Assembly: GCA_024762375.1 (NCBI GenBank)
Contig: JANTHQ010000032.1
Coordinates: 1-11,531, forward strand
From: Anaerolineaceae bacterium
GTDB taxonomy: Bacteria; Chloroflexota; Anaerolineae; 4572-78
Direction: 5' to 3'
DNA: 11,531 bases
The notes below the pieces were generated by a model. It saw only the letters and a list, made by a program, of their open reading frames with translations, was not told the DNA's origin and did not search any database. This document shows positions 1 to 4,632 of the stretch, piece after piece (the first letter of the stretch is position 1; every line of letters starts with the position of its first letter). Position numbers and translations under genes: made by a program.

Positions 1-1
1 G

Positions 2-388
2 GAGATGCGTTATATGCCGGACGGAACACCCGTAACCAGTTTCAGCGTGGCGACCAATCGCAAGTGGAAAAATGCCGATGGGTCACCGGGCGAAGAAACG
101 GTGTGGTTTCGGGTTTCGGCGTGGCGGCGGTTGGCAGAAACCACCAACCAGTATTTGAGCAAAGGGCGGCAAGTGTTTGTTGAAGGGCGATTGACCCCCG
201 ACCGTGCTACCGGCGGCCCCCGCGTGTGGACGGCGAACGACGGCACACCCCGTGCCAGTTTTGAAATCACCGCACTCGAAGTAAAGTTTTTGAGCGGTGG
301 TGGGCAAAGCGGCGAAATGGGCTCTGCGGCCGCACCAAGCAGCGCCGCGGCTGCACCACCCGATACCGAAGAAGACATTCCATTTTAA
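2..388 (+). CDS. ssb: Single-stranded DNA-binding protein SSB, 5' end outside the window
   Basis: SSB coats single-stranded DNA during replication, recombination and repair, and recruits partner proteins through its acidic C-terminal tip. The frame is already open at the left edge. The visible part begins E-M-R-Y, which matches the internal 'PEMRY' segment of the family, so the ATG at 5 is an internal methionine and roughly 15 N-terminal residues are missing. The OB-fold signature FSVATNRKW is followed by ETVWFRVSAW and then by GRQVFVEGRL. A short Ala/Ser/Pro/Gly linker leads to the tip DTEEDIPF, close to the canonical DDDIPF. The alanine-rich linker is unusually short compared with the long Gly/Gln linkers of many SSBs. 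No partner gene (rpsF or rpsR) is visible. A strong terminator follows 35 nt after the stop, so this is the last gene of its transcript. The assignment is secure; the true start cannot be seen. Confidence 0.95.
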   Translation, partial: EMRYMPDGTPVTSFSVATNRKWKNADGSPGEETVWFRVSAWRRLAETTNQYLSKGRQVFVEGRLTPDRATGGPRVWTANDGTPRASFEITALEVKFLSGGGQSGEMGSAAAPSSAAAAPPDTEEDIPF

Positions 389-423
389 TTGCATTCGGCA
401 ATATAACCGGCGAAAAGTTGAAG

Positions 424-448
424 GCGTAATCGAGAGATTACGCTTTTT
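424..448 (+). terminator. Intrinsic terminator after ssb
   Basis: A perfect 8-bp stem GCGTAATC/GATTACGC (424-431 with 436-443) closes a GAGA tetraloop and is followed directly by TTTTT (444-448). Flanking GCGAAAAG (410-417) and CTTTTTCGC (443-451) could extend the pairing. The placement directly after the ssb stop fits factor-independent termination. Confidence 0.88.
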
Positions 449-451
449 CGC

Positions 452-480
452 TTGAAAAATAGAGACTTGCCTGCTACCAT
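452..480 (+). promoter_or_regulatory. Candidate promoter for the CBS-domain gene
   Basis: TTGAAA (452-457, 5 of 6 to the sigma-70 -35 consensus) is 17 bp from TACCAT (475-480, 4 of 6 to the -10). TG at 472-473 one base before the hexamer gives an extended -10 arrangement. It sits just after the ssb terminator and about 55 bases before the ATG at 537. Sequence match only. Confidence 0.45.
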
Positions 481-502
481 ATCAGGTATCGATTTTAAAA
501 AA

Positions 503-514
503 GGGGATATCCCC
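503..514. repeat. 12-bp perfect palindrome in the CBS-gene leader
   Basis: GGGGATATCCCC is self-complementary. It lies in the predicted 5' leader, 10 bases before the AAAGGAG ribosome-binding site (524-530). It could be an operator half-site pair or a small leader hairpin, but a hairpin would have little room for a loop. The function is unknown. Confidence 0.35.
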
Positions 515-536
515 ATAGTGCCCAAAGGAGTGTCCT

Positions 537-938
537 ATGGCAAAAATGGTGCAAGATGTGATGTCAAAAGATTTGCGCTGTTGTTCTGTGTCGGCAACCG
601 TGCCCGACGTGGCGCATATTATGACCGCGTATGATGTCAGTTCGGTGGTTGTGCTGGATGATGAAGGCTTTTTGGCCGGCATTGTAACCCGCACAGATTT
701 GGTTGCTTTGCGCGGCTCCGAGGAATATTGGTACGGTTTGACCGCACAACATGTAATGAAAACCGATGTGGTTACCTGTACTCCGGAAACACCGATGCGA
801 GACGCCAGCAAAACCCTCGTCCAAAAAGGGATTCACCGGCTGGTTGTGGTCGAAAATCCCGACGGTGGCGAAAAAGTTCGCCCGGTGGGGGTGTTGTCTC
901 AAACTGATATTGTGCGCGATATGGCATTGTCATCATAA
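537..938 (+). CDS. Small two-CBS-domain protein
   Basis: A 133-residue soluble protein made almost entirely of two CBS domains. CBS pairs fold into a Bateman module that binds adenosine nucleotides (AMP, ATP, SAM or c-di-AMP in different families) and act as sensors. CBS1 spans about residues 6-58, with DVMSKDL at the start and the signature GIVTRTDL (D54). CBS2 spans about 70-130, with HVMKTDVVTC and GVLSQTDIVRDM (D124). The S/T-x-x-D positions that usually contact the nucleotide ribose are kept in both domains. No catalytic, DNA-binding or membrane domain is attached, so the protein probably works alone, as a dimer, or on a partner in trans. The start is set by AAAGGAG (524-530) six bases before ATG. 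The neighbours do not reveal its target. The family is certain; the ligand and role are unknown. Confidence 0.9.
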   Translation: MAKMVQDVMSKDLRCCSVSATVPDVAHIMTAYDVSSVVVLDDEGFLAGIVTRTDLVALRGSEEYWYGLTAQHVMKTDVVTCTPETPMRDASKTLVQKGIHRLVVVENPDGGEKVRPVGVLSQTDIVRDMALSS

Positions 939-939
939 T

Positions 940-1103
940 AACGTTAGTTCGGAGTTTTTGTCATTCCGGAAATTCACGCAGTGAATTGTCCGGAATCCAC
1001 TGCAAAAATTTATGGATTCCCGCCTTCGCGGGAATGACACACCAAAAAATTTTGGGGAAATAACCACATTTTCTCTTTCCGGTAGAAACTCCGAATTCAG
1101 GTT
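940..1103. repeat. Nested inverted-repeat element (MITE-like)
   Basis: The non-coding block between the CBS gene and the translin gene has three levels of symmetry. Outer arms 940-957 and 1086-1103 are inverted copies matching at 15 of 18 positions, including the uninterrupted TTCGGAGTTT/AAACTCCGAA. Inner arms GTCATTCC (960-967) and GGAATGAC (1031-1038) are perfect. Inside lie a hairpin CCGGA-AATTCAC/GTGAATT-TCCGG (966-993), a pair GGAATCCA/TGGATTCC (992-999 and 1013-1020), and a dRS3-like palindrome. No open frame codes for a transposase. It may be a non-autonomous insertion or a REP/dRS3-type intergenic repeat. It starts 2 bases after the upstream stop codon. No target-site duplication was identified. 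Confidence 0.65.
1016..1035. repeat. dRS3-like palindrome ATTCCC-N8-GGGAAT
   Basis: ATTCCC, then GCCTTCGC, then GGGAAT. This is exactly the pattern of the neisserial dRS3 repeat (ATTCCC-N8-GGGAAT), and its 8-bp arms ATTCCCGC/GCGGGAAT pair around CTTC. Similar GTCATTCCCGCGAAGGCGGGAAT-type repeats occur between genes in many unrelated bacteria, so the match does not indicate Neisseria. There is no adjacent T-run on the plus strand, so it is a poor terminator. Confidence 0.65.
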
Positions 1104-1138
1104 AATAGCAGGTCGCAACCCTAAAAATGGAGAAAGCC

Positions 1139-1774
1139 GTGACACTGGAATCAATCATTCAAACCATCAATGATGAATTTTCGGCGAAATCTGCCGTGCG
1201 CGATGCCACGCTGGCGCGCTCGCGAGAACTCATTAAGCATTGCGCCAACGCCATCCGCGCCACCCATCGCCGCGAAGCGGATGTGGCAGATTCGCTTTTG
1301 CGGCGGGCAAATGCCACTGCGGCAGAAATGATTGCCGATGCCAAAGCATATCCCGACATTTACTTTGCCGGATACACCCAAGATGCGCTGAAAGAACTCT
1401 CGGAAGCGCACTTAACGCGGGCGCTGATACTGAACTCGCCGTTGCCGACACCGGAATCGCTGGGGGTAGAAAGTGCGGCGTATGTGAACGGGTTGGCCGA
1501 AACGGTGGGTGAATTGCGCCGGTATGCTTTGGATGCGCTTCGGCGCGGTGATGTGACGGCCAGTGAAACCATGCTCGATTTGATGGACGAAATTTATACC
1601 CAACTCATCACGGTTGATTTTCCGTCGGCCATCACACGAGATTTACGCCGAAAAACCGATGTTGCCCGCTCTATCTTGGAGCGCACGCGTGGCGATGTCA
1701 CGACCGCTATCCGGCAGGAAGCCATGAAAAAGGCCATGGCAACGTTCGAAAAAAAGGTTCAGTCGTTGGATTGA
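1139..1774 (+). CDS. Translin-family protein (COG2178 type)
   Basis: All-helical protein of about 211 residues resembling translin. In eukaryotes translin, with TRAX, forms the RNA/DNA-binding C3PO nuclease; archaeal and scattered bacterial homologues are poorly characterised. Family segments seen are SRELIKHCANAIRATHRRE near the N-terminus, the central GLAETVGELRRYALDALRRG, and MDEIYTQLITVDFPSA followed by LRRKTDVARSILERTRGD near the C-terminus. These arginine-rich helices usually line the nucleic-acid face. There is no signal peptide or membrane segment. I prefer the GTG start at 1139 because GGAG (1129-1132) lies six bases upstream. The in-frame ATG at 1127 (215 residues) lacks a good ribosome-binding site and would itself be part of that GGAG. 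The gene stands alone after the repeat block, and its 3' end overlaps convergent rnhB by 16 bp. RNA binding is inferred from the family. Confidence 0.85.
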   Translation: MTLESIIQTINDEFSAKSAVRDATLARSRELIKHCANAIRATHRREADVADSLLRRANATAAEMIADAKAYPDIYFAGYTQDALKELSEAHLTRALILNSPLPTPESLGVESAAYVNGLAETVGELRRYALDALRRGDVTASETMLDLMDEIYTQLITVDFPSAITRDLRRKTDVARSILERTRGDVTTAIRQEAMKKAMATFEKKVQSLD

Positions 1775-2415
1775 TGAATTGATGGCTGCAAATTTTTTAT
1801 GGGGGCAAACGAAAAGCGGTGGATGCGACAAGCGCCATACTGCATCAGCGCCGCGCGGTGATGTTTGGTTCCATAGCCTTTGTGGCGTTCAAAGCCATAT
1901 TCAGGATATTTTTCTGCCAGAAGAACCATCAGCCGGTCGCGGGTAACTTTTGCAATGATGGACGCGGCGGCTACACTCAGCGAGATGGATTCCGCCTTGA
2001 AAAATGATTCTTGTGGAATGCCAACTTCCGACAACCGCAGCGCGTCAATCAGCAAAAATTGTGGCTGAGGCGACAATTGCTGCACCGCTCGAGTCATTGC
2101 CGTGCGTGTCGCGCCGACAATGTTGGCTCGCGCTATCAACCCGGGCGATGCCACACCCACGCCAATGCTGAGTGCATGGGTGTGAATCAGCGAAAAAACA
2201 GTTTCGCGCCGGCGGGCTGTCAGCAACTTAGAATCTCGCACCGGAGCCAGTGCAGATAGCAGGGCAGGGGAGGGCGGCGGGAAAATCACTGCGGCGGCCA
2301 CTACCGGCCCTGCCCATGCGCCACGTCCGGCTTCGTCAATACCGGCAATAAAAGAAAAGCCCTGTGTTAACAGGGCTGCTTCTTTTTTAAATGTGGGGGA
2401 TGATACTGCCTTCAT
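1759..2415 (-). CDS. rnhB: Ribonuclease HII
   Basis: Cuts the RNA strand of RNA-DNA hybrids and starts removal of single ribonucleotides from DNA. The 218-residue protein shows the signature GIDEAGRGAWAGPVVAAAV (25-43) with catalytic D27 and E28 and the GRG motif (30-32). It also shows DSKLL (61-65), LLIDAL with D124, AAASIIAKVTRDR (149-161), and a C-terminal HKGYGT. Oddity: the fourth carboxylate, Asp in the 'KGD' motif of most homologues 18 residues after D124, is E142 here ('KAES'). An extra tail of about 13 residues after SFAP is encoded in the overlap with the translin gene. It is the second gene of an rplS-rnhB pair, the common bacterial order, with a 13-nt gap. No clear ribosome-binding site precedes the ATG, so translation may depend on coupling to rplS. 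A terminator-like hairpin lies in codons 12-23. Confidence 0.95.
   Translation of the reverse strand: MKAVSSPTFKKEAALLTQGFSFIAGIDEAGRGAWAGPVVAAAVIFPPPSPALLSALAPVRDSKLLTARRRETVFSLIHTHALSIGVGVASPGLIARANIVGATRTAMTRAVQQLSPQPQFLLIDALRLSEVGIPQESFFKAESISLSVAAASIIAKVTRDRLMVLLAEKYPEYGFERHKGYGTKHHRAALMQYGACRIHRFSFAPIKNLQPSIHQSND
2350..2377 (-). terminator. Terminator-like hairpin inside the start of rnhB
   Basis: On the minus strand AGCCCTG (2371-2377) pairs with CAGGGCT (2358-2364) around a 6-base loop and is followed by TTTTCTTTT (2350-2358). That is the form of an intrinsic terminator, about 50 nt beyond the rplS stop but within rnhB codons. The plus strand also has a T-rich tail (2380-2388), so the structure could act in both directions. 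Whether it stops polymerase while ribosomes translate rnhB is unknown. Confidence 0.45.
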
Positions 2416-2428
2416 CGTCAGCTAATTG

Positions 2429-2785
2429 CTAAAAGACGCGTTTTTCTCGCAGGCGGGCAGCTTTACCACTGCGGTTGCGCAAGAAATACAATTTCGAGCG
2501 GCGTACATGCGCGTGGCGCAAAACTTCAATCTTGTCAATTCGCGGGGAATGAAGCAGGAATTTGCGTTCTACCCCAATGCCGCCGGCTGCAATGCGCCGC
2601 ACGGTGATATTCTGCGTAATGCCGCTTCCTTCTTTAGCAATGACGACACCCTGGAAAATCTGAACACGTTCGTTTTTACCTTCAACAATGCGTAGGTGAA
2701 CCTTTACGGTATCGCCGACCAAAATGTTGGGAAGATTTTCCTTTAACGTTTCTACTGATTTCAAAAGATCAACTGCGTTTGCCAT
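2429..2785 (-). CDS. rplS: 50S ribosomal protein L19
   Basis: L19 sits at the 30S-50S interface of the ribosome and contacts 16S rRNA. The product from the ATG at 2785 has 118 residues, normal for the family (about 115-120). Recognisable parts are VGDTVKVHLRIVEG, the SH3-like core FQGVVIAKEGSG with ITVRRI, GIGVERKFLLHSPRIDKIEV, and the basic C-terminus RRSKLYFLRNRSGKAARLRE. An in-frame GTG at 2794 would add three residues but has no ribosome-binding site. The ATG has a weak purine stretch GAGTGAG five bases upstream. In many bacteria rplS follows rpsP-rimM-trmD. Here it has its own promoter and is separated from the upstream gene by a terminator, so it leads a short rplS-rnhB transcript. Identity is certain. 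Confidence 0.97.
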   Translation of the reverse strand: MANAVDLLKSVETLKENLPNILVGDTVKVHLRIVEGKNERVQIFQGVVIAKEGSGITQNITVRRIAAGGIGVERKFLLHSPRIDKIEVLRHAHVRRSKLYFLRNRSGKAARLREKRVF

Positions 2786-2835
2786 AATTCTCACTCTTAA
2801 TTACAGGTAGTTTCATACTCAAATCACAAAAAACG

Positions 2836-2864
2836 ATTTTATCATGGGGAGGCGCAGCAGGCAA
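2836..2864 (-). promoter_or_regulatory. Candidate promoter for rplS-rnhB
   Basis: On the minus strand TTGCCT (2859-2864; 4 of 6) is 17 bp from TAAAAT (2836-2841; 5 of 6). TGA directly upstream of the hexamer (2842-2844) forms an extended -10. Predicted transcription would begin near 2829, giving a leader of about 45 nt before the ATG at 2785. It lies between the fmdB terminator and rplS, the expected place. Confidence 0.6.
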
Positions 2865-2880
2865 ATGTGTGAGTCTGATT

Positions 2881-2909
2881 CAATAAAAAGCCGGAGCAAA
2901 CGCTCCGGC
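2881..2909 (-). terminator. Intrinsic terminator after fmdB
   Basis: On the minus strand a perfect 8-bp stem GCCGGAGC/GCTCCGGC (2902-2909 with 2890-2897) with loop GTTT is followed by TTTTTATTG. It begins 5 bases after the fmdB stop. Textbook factor-independent terminator. Confidence 0.92.
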
Positions 2910-2914
2910 AGTGG

Positions 2915-3205
2915 TCACTCGCTGCTGGTGGCCGCGGTGTCGGATTTCGTTTCGGCGGGTGCGGCAGTTTTGCCGTTTCCGTTTTTGCCGTTTTTCTTTC
3001 CGCTACTGTTTATGAAATTGCTGCTGCCATTTTTATTATCGGTCACGTAAAATCCGGGGCCTTTGAAAATAATGCCGACCGGATTGATGACTCGATGTAT
3101 TTTTGCGCCGCATTTTGGACAAATAGTGAGCGGTTCATCGTTAAATCGCTGGCGAATGTCAAAACGGTGGCCACAGGTTTCGCATGCATATTGATAGGTT
3201 GGCAT
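2915..3205 (-). CDS. FmdB-family zinc-ribbon protein
   Basis: A 96-residue protein with an N-terminal FmdB-type zinc ribbon. It starts MPTYQYACETCGHRFD and has the metal-binding pairs C8-x2-C11 and C29-x2-C32 (CPKCG). The domain, named after a gene near formamidase, was annotated as a regulator, but its biochemical role is not established. The middle VINPVGIIFKGPGFYVTD is typical of longer family members. The last 38 or so residues are low-complexity, rich in Gly, Asn, Lys, Ser, Ala and Thr, and probably disordered. In DNA this part contains near-repeats of CGGCAAAAA and CGGAAA that could vary in length by slippage. The start is clear: GGGGAG (3214-3219) lies eight bases before the ATG. It is a single-gene unit with its own promoter and terminator. 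The family is certain; the function is unknown. Confidence 0.9.
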   Translation of the reverse strand: MPTYQYACETCGHRFDIRQRFNDEPLTICPKCGAKIHRVINPVGIIFKGPGFYVTDNKNGSSNFINSSGKKNGKNGNGKTAAPAETKSDTAATSSE

Positions 3206-3268
3206 AAGTCAAACTCCCCATTCCTTAAAAATTGCCTCTCGTGACAAACAATATCTCTCAAGGCGGCA

Positions 3269-3297
3269 ATTTTACCCGATTTTCCTTTAAATTGCAA
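3269..3297 (-). promoter_or_regulatory. Candidate promoter for fmdB
   Basis: On the minus strand TTGCAA (3292-3297; 4 of 6) is 17 bp from TAAAAT (3269-3274; 5 of 6). Transcription would begin near 3262, leaving about 57 nt of leader before the ATG at 3205. Confidence 0.5.
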
Positions 3298-3339
3298 CTT
3301 CAAAAAAACGCTATCGGTTGCTACCATAATTTTTACCCC

Positions 3340-3358
3340 ATCTTGATTAAATCAAGAT
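3340..3358. repeat. 19-bp palindrome between fmdB and def (operator candidate)
   Basis: ATCTTGAT-TAA-ATCAAGAT is a perfect 8-bp dyad with a 3-bp centre. It lies 43 bp upstream of the fmdB -35 hexamer and 88 bp upstream of the def -10. It is AT-rich, and no T-run follows it directly on either strand, so it is not a good terminator. The size and symmetry suit a dimeric regulator, but no candidate regulator gene is in the window. Confidence 0.4.
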
Positions 3359-3442
3359 AAAAAGAATGATAGAATCGCATTAGAATTTTTAACAGAGAAT
3401 TGTATGCAGGTGATTTGACTCTCTGTTGCAGTGAGACTACCA

Positions 3443-3451
3443 TGTTATAGT
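3443..3451 (+). promoter_or_regulatory. Candidate extended -10 promoter for def
   Basis: TG (3443-3444), one base, then TATAGT (3446-3451; 5 of 6) forms an extended -10 about 32 bases before the def start. No good -35 lies at 16-18 bp. TTGACT at 3415-3420 is 25 bp away, too far to serve. Confidence 0.45.
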
Positions 3452-3482
3452 GAATATGGTTGTTTATGAATGAAGGCAGGAA

Positions 3483-4028
3483 ATGATGGCAGTGCGAAAA
3501 ATTCTTTACGCTGATAATCCGAAATTGAGACAGAAGGCAAAAAAAGTAAAAGTGTTTGGCCCCCAGTTGCGTCAACTGGCAAATGACATGATTGAAACGA
3601 TGCGTGTATCGAATGGGGTGGGGTTGGCTGGCCCCCAGATTGGTGTATTGCAGCGTATATTTGTGGCAGAAATTCCGGAAGAAGATGATGACCCGTTGAG
3701 TGGCAAACCATTCGTTATTGTGAATCCGGAAATCACGAAACGCTCTGCTGAAATGGAAGAAGGGCAAGAAGGGTGTTTGTCCATTCCCGGATGGTTGGGG
3801 GAGGTCAATCGACATCACAGCATCGAGATAAAAGCCCGCACGGTTACCGGCAAGCCGATAAAAATGAAAGTGAGCGGTTTTTTGGCGCGGGTGTTCCAGC
3901 ACGAAAATGACCATTTGGATGGTATACTTTTTGTGGATCACATCAAAGACCCGGAAAAACTGTGGCGCGTCCAAACAGAGGATGATGGCTCGTATGTGTT
4001 TGAGGATATCAACGCGCTAGCCGTGTAA
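3483..4028 (+). CDS. def: Peptide deformylase
   Basis: Removes the formyl group from the initiator methionine of new proteins, using a divalent metal (usually Fe2+) in the active site. The 181-residue protein has all three family motifs: GVGLAGPQIG (45-54), EGCLSIPG (96-103) with metal ligand C98, and QHENDHLDG (139-147) with ligands H140 and H144 and catalytic E141. The first motif reads GLAGPQ where most family members have GLAAPQ. The length is normal, with a slightly extended C-terminus after LFVDHI. Two adjacent ATGs (3483 and 3486) could both serve; AAGG (3473-3476) and AGG (3478-3480) lie upstream, so the exact start is uncertain by one codon. The usual partner fmt is not adjacent. The gene is a single unit with its own promoter candidate and a strong terminator. 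Identity is certain. Confidence 0.97.
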   Translation: MMAVRKILYADNPKLRQKAKKVKVFGPQLRQLANDMIETMRVSNGVGLAGPQIGVLQRIFVAEIPEEDDDPLSGKPFVIVNPEITKRSAEMEEGQEGCLSIPGWLGEVNRHHSIEIKARTVTGKPIKMKVSGFLARVFQHENDHLDGILFVDHIKDPEKLWRVQTEDDGSYVFEDINALAV

Positions 4029-4046
4029 CAGTTCGAGGTTTAGTGC

Positions 4047-4097
4047 CAGCCGAAATCTAATATTGCCATTGGTAATATTGATTTCGGCTGTTTTTTT
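4047..4097 (+). terminator. Long intrinsic terminator after def
   Basis: CAGCCGAAATC (4047-4057) pairs perfectly with GATTTCGGCTG (4080-4090). After one bulged T, AATATTGCC (4059-4067) pairs with GGTAATATT (4071-4079) with one G-U, around the loop ATT. Seven T residues follow at 4091-4097. It starts 18 bases after the def stop. Confidence 0.95.
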
Positions 4098-4113
4098 GAC
4101 CGAATTTTTCCGG

Positions 4114-4139
4114 AAAGTCATCAAAAAGTCACCAAAGTC
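4114..4139. repeat. Three AAAGTC direct repeats upstream of the nuo promoter
   Basis: AAAGTC occurs at 4114-4119, 4125-4130 and 4134-4139, with start-to-start spacing of 11 and 9 bp, about one helical turn each. The block ends 48 bp upstream of the nuo -35 box. It could be a regulator site on one DNA face; the binding protein is unknown and chance cannot be excluded. Confidence 0.3.
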
Positions 4140-4187
4140 GCATTTCGTGTGCGCGCCGGTGGGTGGGCAATTTTCCGTGAGATTATT

Positions 4188-4216
4188 TTGACACGAGTAT
4201 TTTATCGTGATAGAAT
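4188..4216 (+). promoter_or_regulatory. Promoter of the nuo operon
   Basis: Perfect -35 TTGACA (4188-4193), 17-bp spacer, then -10 TAGAAT (4211-4216; 5 of 6), with TG at 4208-4209 giving an extended -10. Transcription should begin near 4223, leaving a leader of about 53 nt before nuoA. This is the best sigma-70-type promoter in the window. Confidence 0.8.
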
Positions 4217-4275
4217 GAACAACCGAGTGGCAGAAGTAGGTCACACCATCAAAAAAAAGGATACGGTAACGAGCG

Positions 4276-4632
4276 ATGCCTGCTGATTATCTTCCTATTT
4301 TAATAATGATAGTGGTCGCCGCAGGGTTTGCCCTGATAGCGCTGGTTGTACCCTATTATTTAGGTCCCCGTCATCCAAATTCTGTAAAATCCGATACATA
4401 CGAATCCGGTAAGCTGCCCTATGGTGAAGCGCGGCGAAAAGTCCCTGTTCACTATTATATGGTCGCCATGTTATTTATGATGTTTGATATCGAAGTGGTG
4501 TTTTTCTATCCATGGGCGGTTATCTTCCGGCAGTTAAAACTGTTCGGATTGATTGAGATGGGCATTTTTGTGCTGATTTTGCTCATCGGGTATGTGTATG
4601 TATGGAAAAAAGGAGCGCTCGAATGGGATTAG
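4276..4632 (+). CDS. nuoA: NADH-quinone oxidoreductase subunit A
   Basis: NuoA is the small membrane subunit of respiratory complex I (ND3 homologue), at the junction of the membrane arm with the quinone-binding connecting arm. The 118-residue protein has three predicted membrane helices, roughly residues 6-28, 62-82 and 88-111. The conserved loop YESGKLPYGEAR lies between helices 1 and 2, and the conserved FDIEVVFFYPWA in helix 2. The loop normally carries Cys (ESG versus ECG varies by lineage); here it is ESG. The ribosome-binding site is weak: the AAGGA at 4258-4262 is about 13 bases from the ATG. It is the first gene of the operon. Its stop codon lies 10 bases inside nuoB, suggesting translational coupling. 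Identity is certain. Confidence 0.97.
   Translation: MPADYLPILIMIVVAAGFALIALVVPYYLGPRHPNSVKSDTYESGKLPYGEARRKVPVHYYMVAMLFMMFDIEVVFFYPWAVIFRQLKLFGLIEMGIFVLILLIGYVYVWKKGALEWD

Noticed and set aside
1013..1038. dRS3-like palindrome as a terminator of the CBS gene
   Set aside because: The plus strand continues ACACACC after the stem with no T-run, and the hairpin belongs to a larger repeat architecture.
940..1103. CRISPR array in the repeat-rich intergenic block
   Set aside because: The repeats are inverted and nested rather than regularly spaced direct repeats, and there are no cas genes.
3043..3327. 94-residue minus-strand frame upstream of and overlapping fmdB
   Set aside because: It overlaps the zinc-ribbon gene out of frame, covers its promoter candidate, and has no recognisable features.
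3415..3420. TTGACT as the -35 box of the def promoter
   Set aside because: It is 25 bp from the -10 TATAGT, well outside the usable 15-19 bp spacing.
3333..3974. 213-residue minus-strand frame opposite def
   Set aside because: It overlaps def and its promoter region, shows no family features, and is rich in His, Phe and Gln; it is an antisense shadow.
4098..4275. tRNA or small RNA gene in the nuo upstream region
   Set aside because: No cloverleaf, T-loop (GTTCRA) or terminator-bounded structure was seen; the space is accounted for by the promoter, its upstream repeats and the leader.
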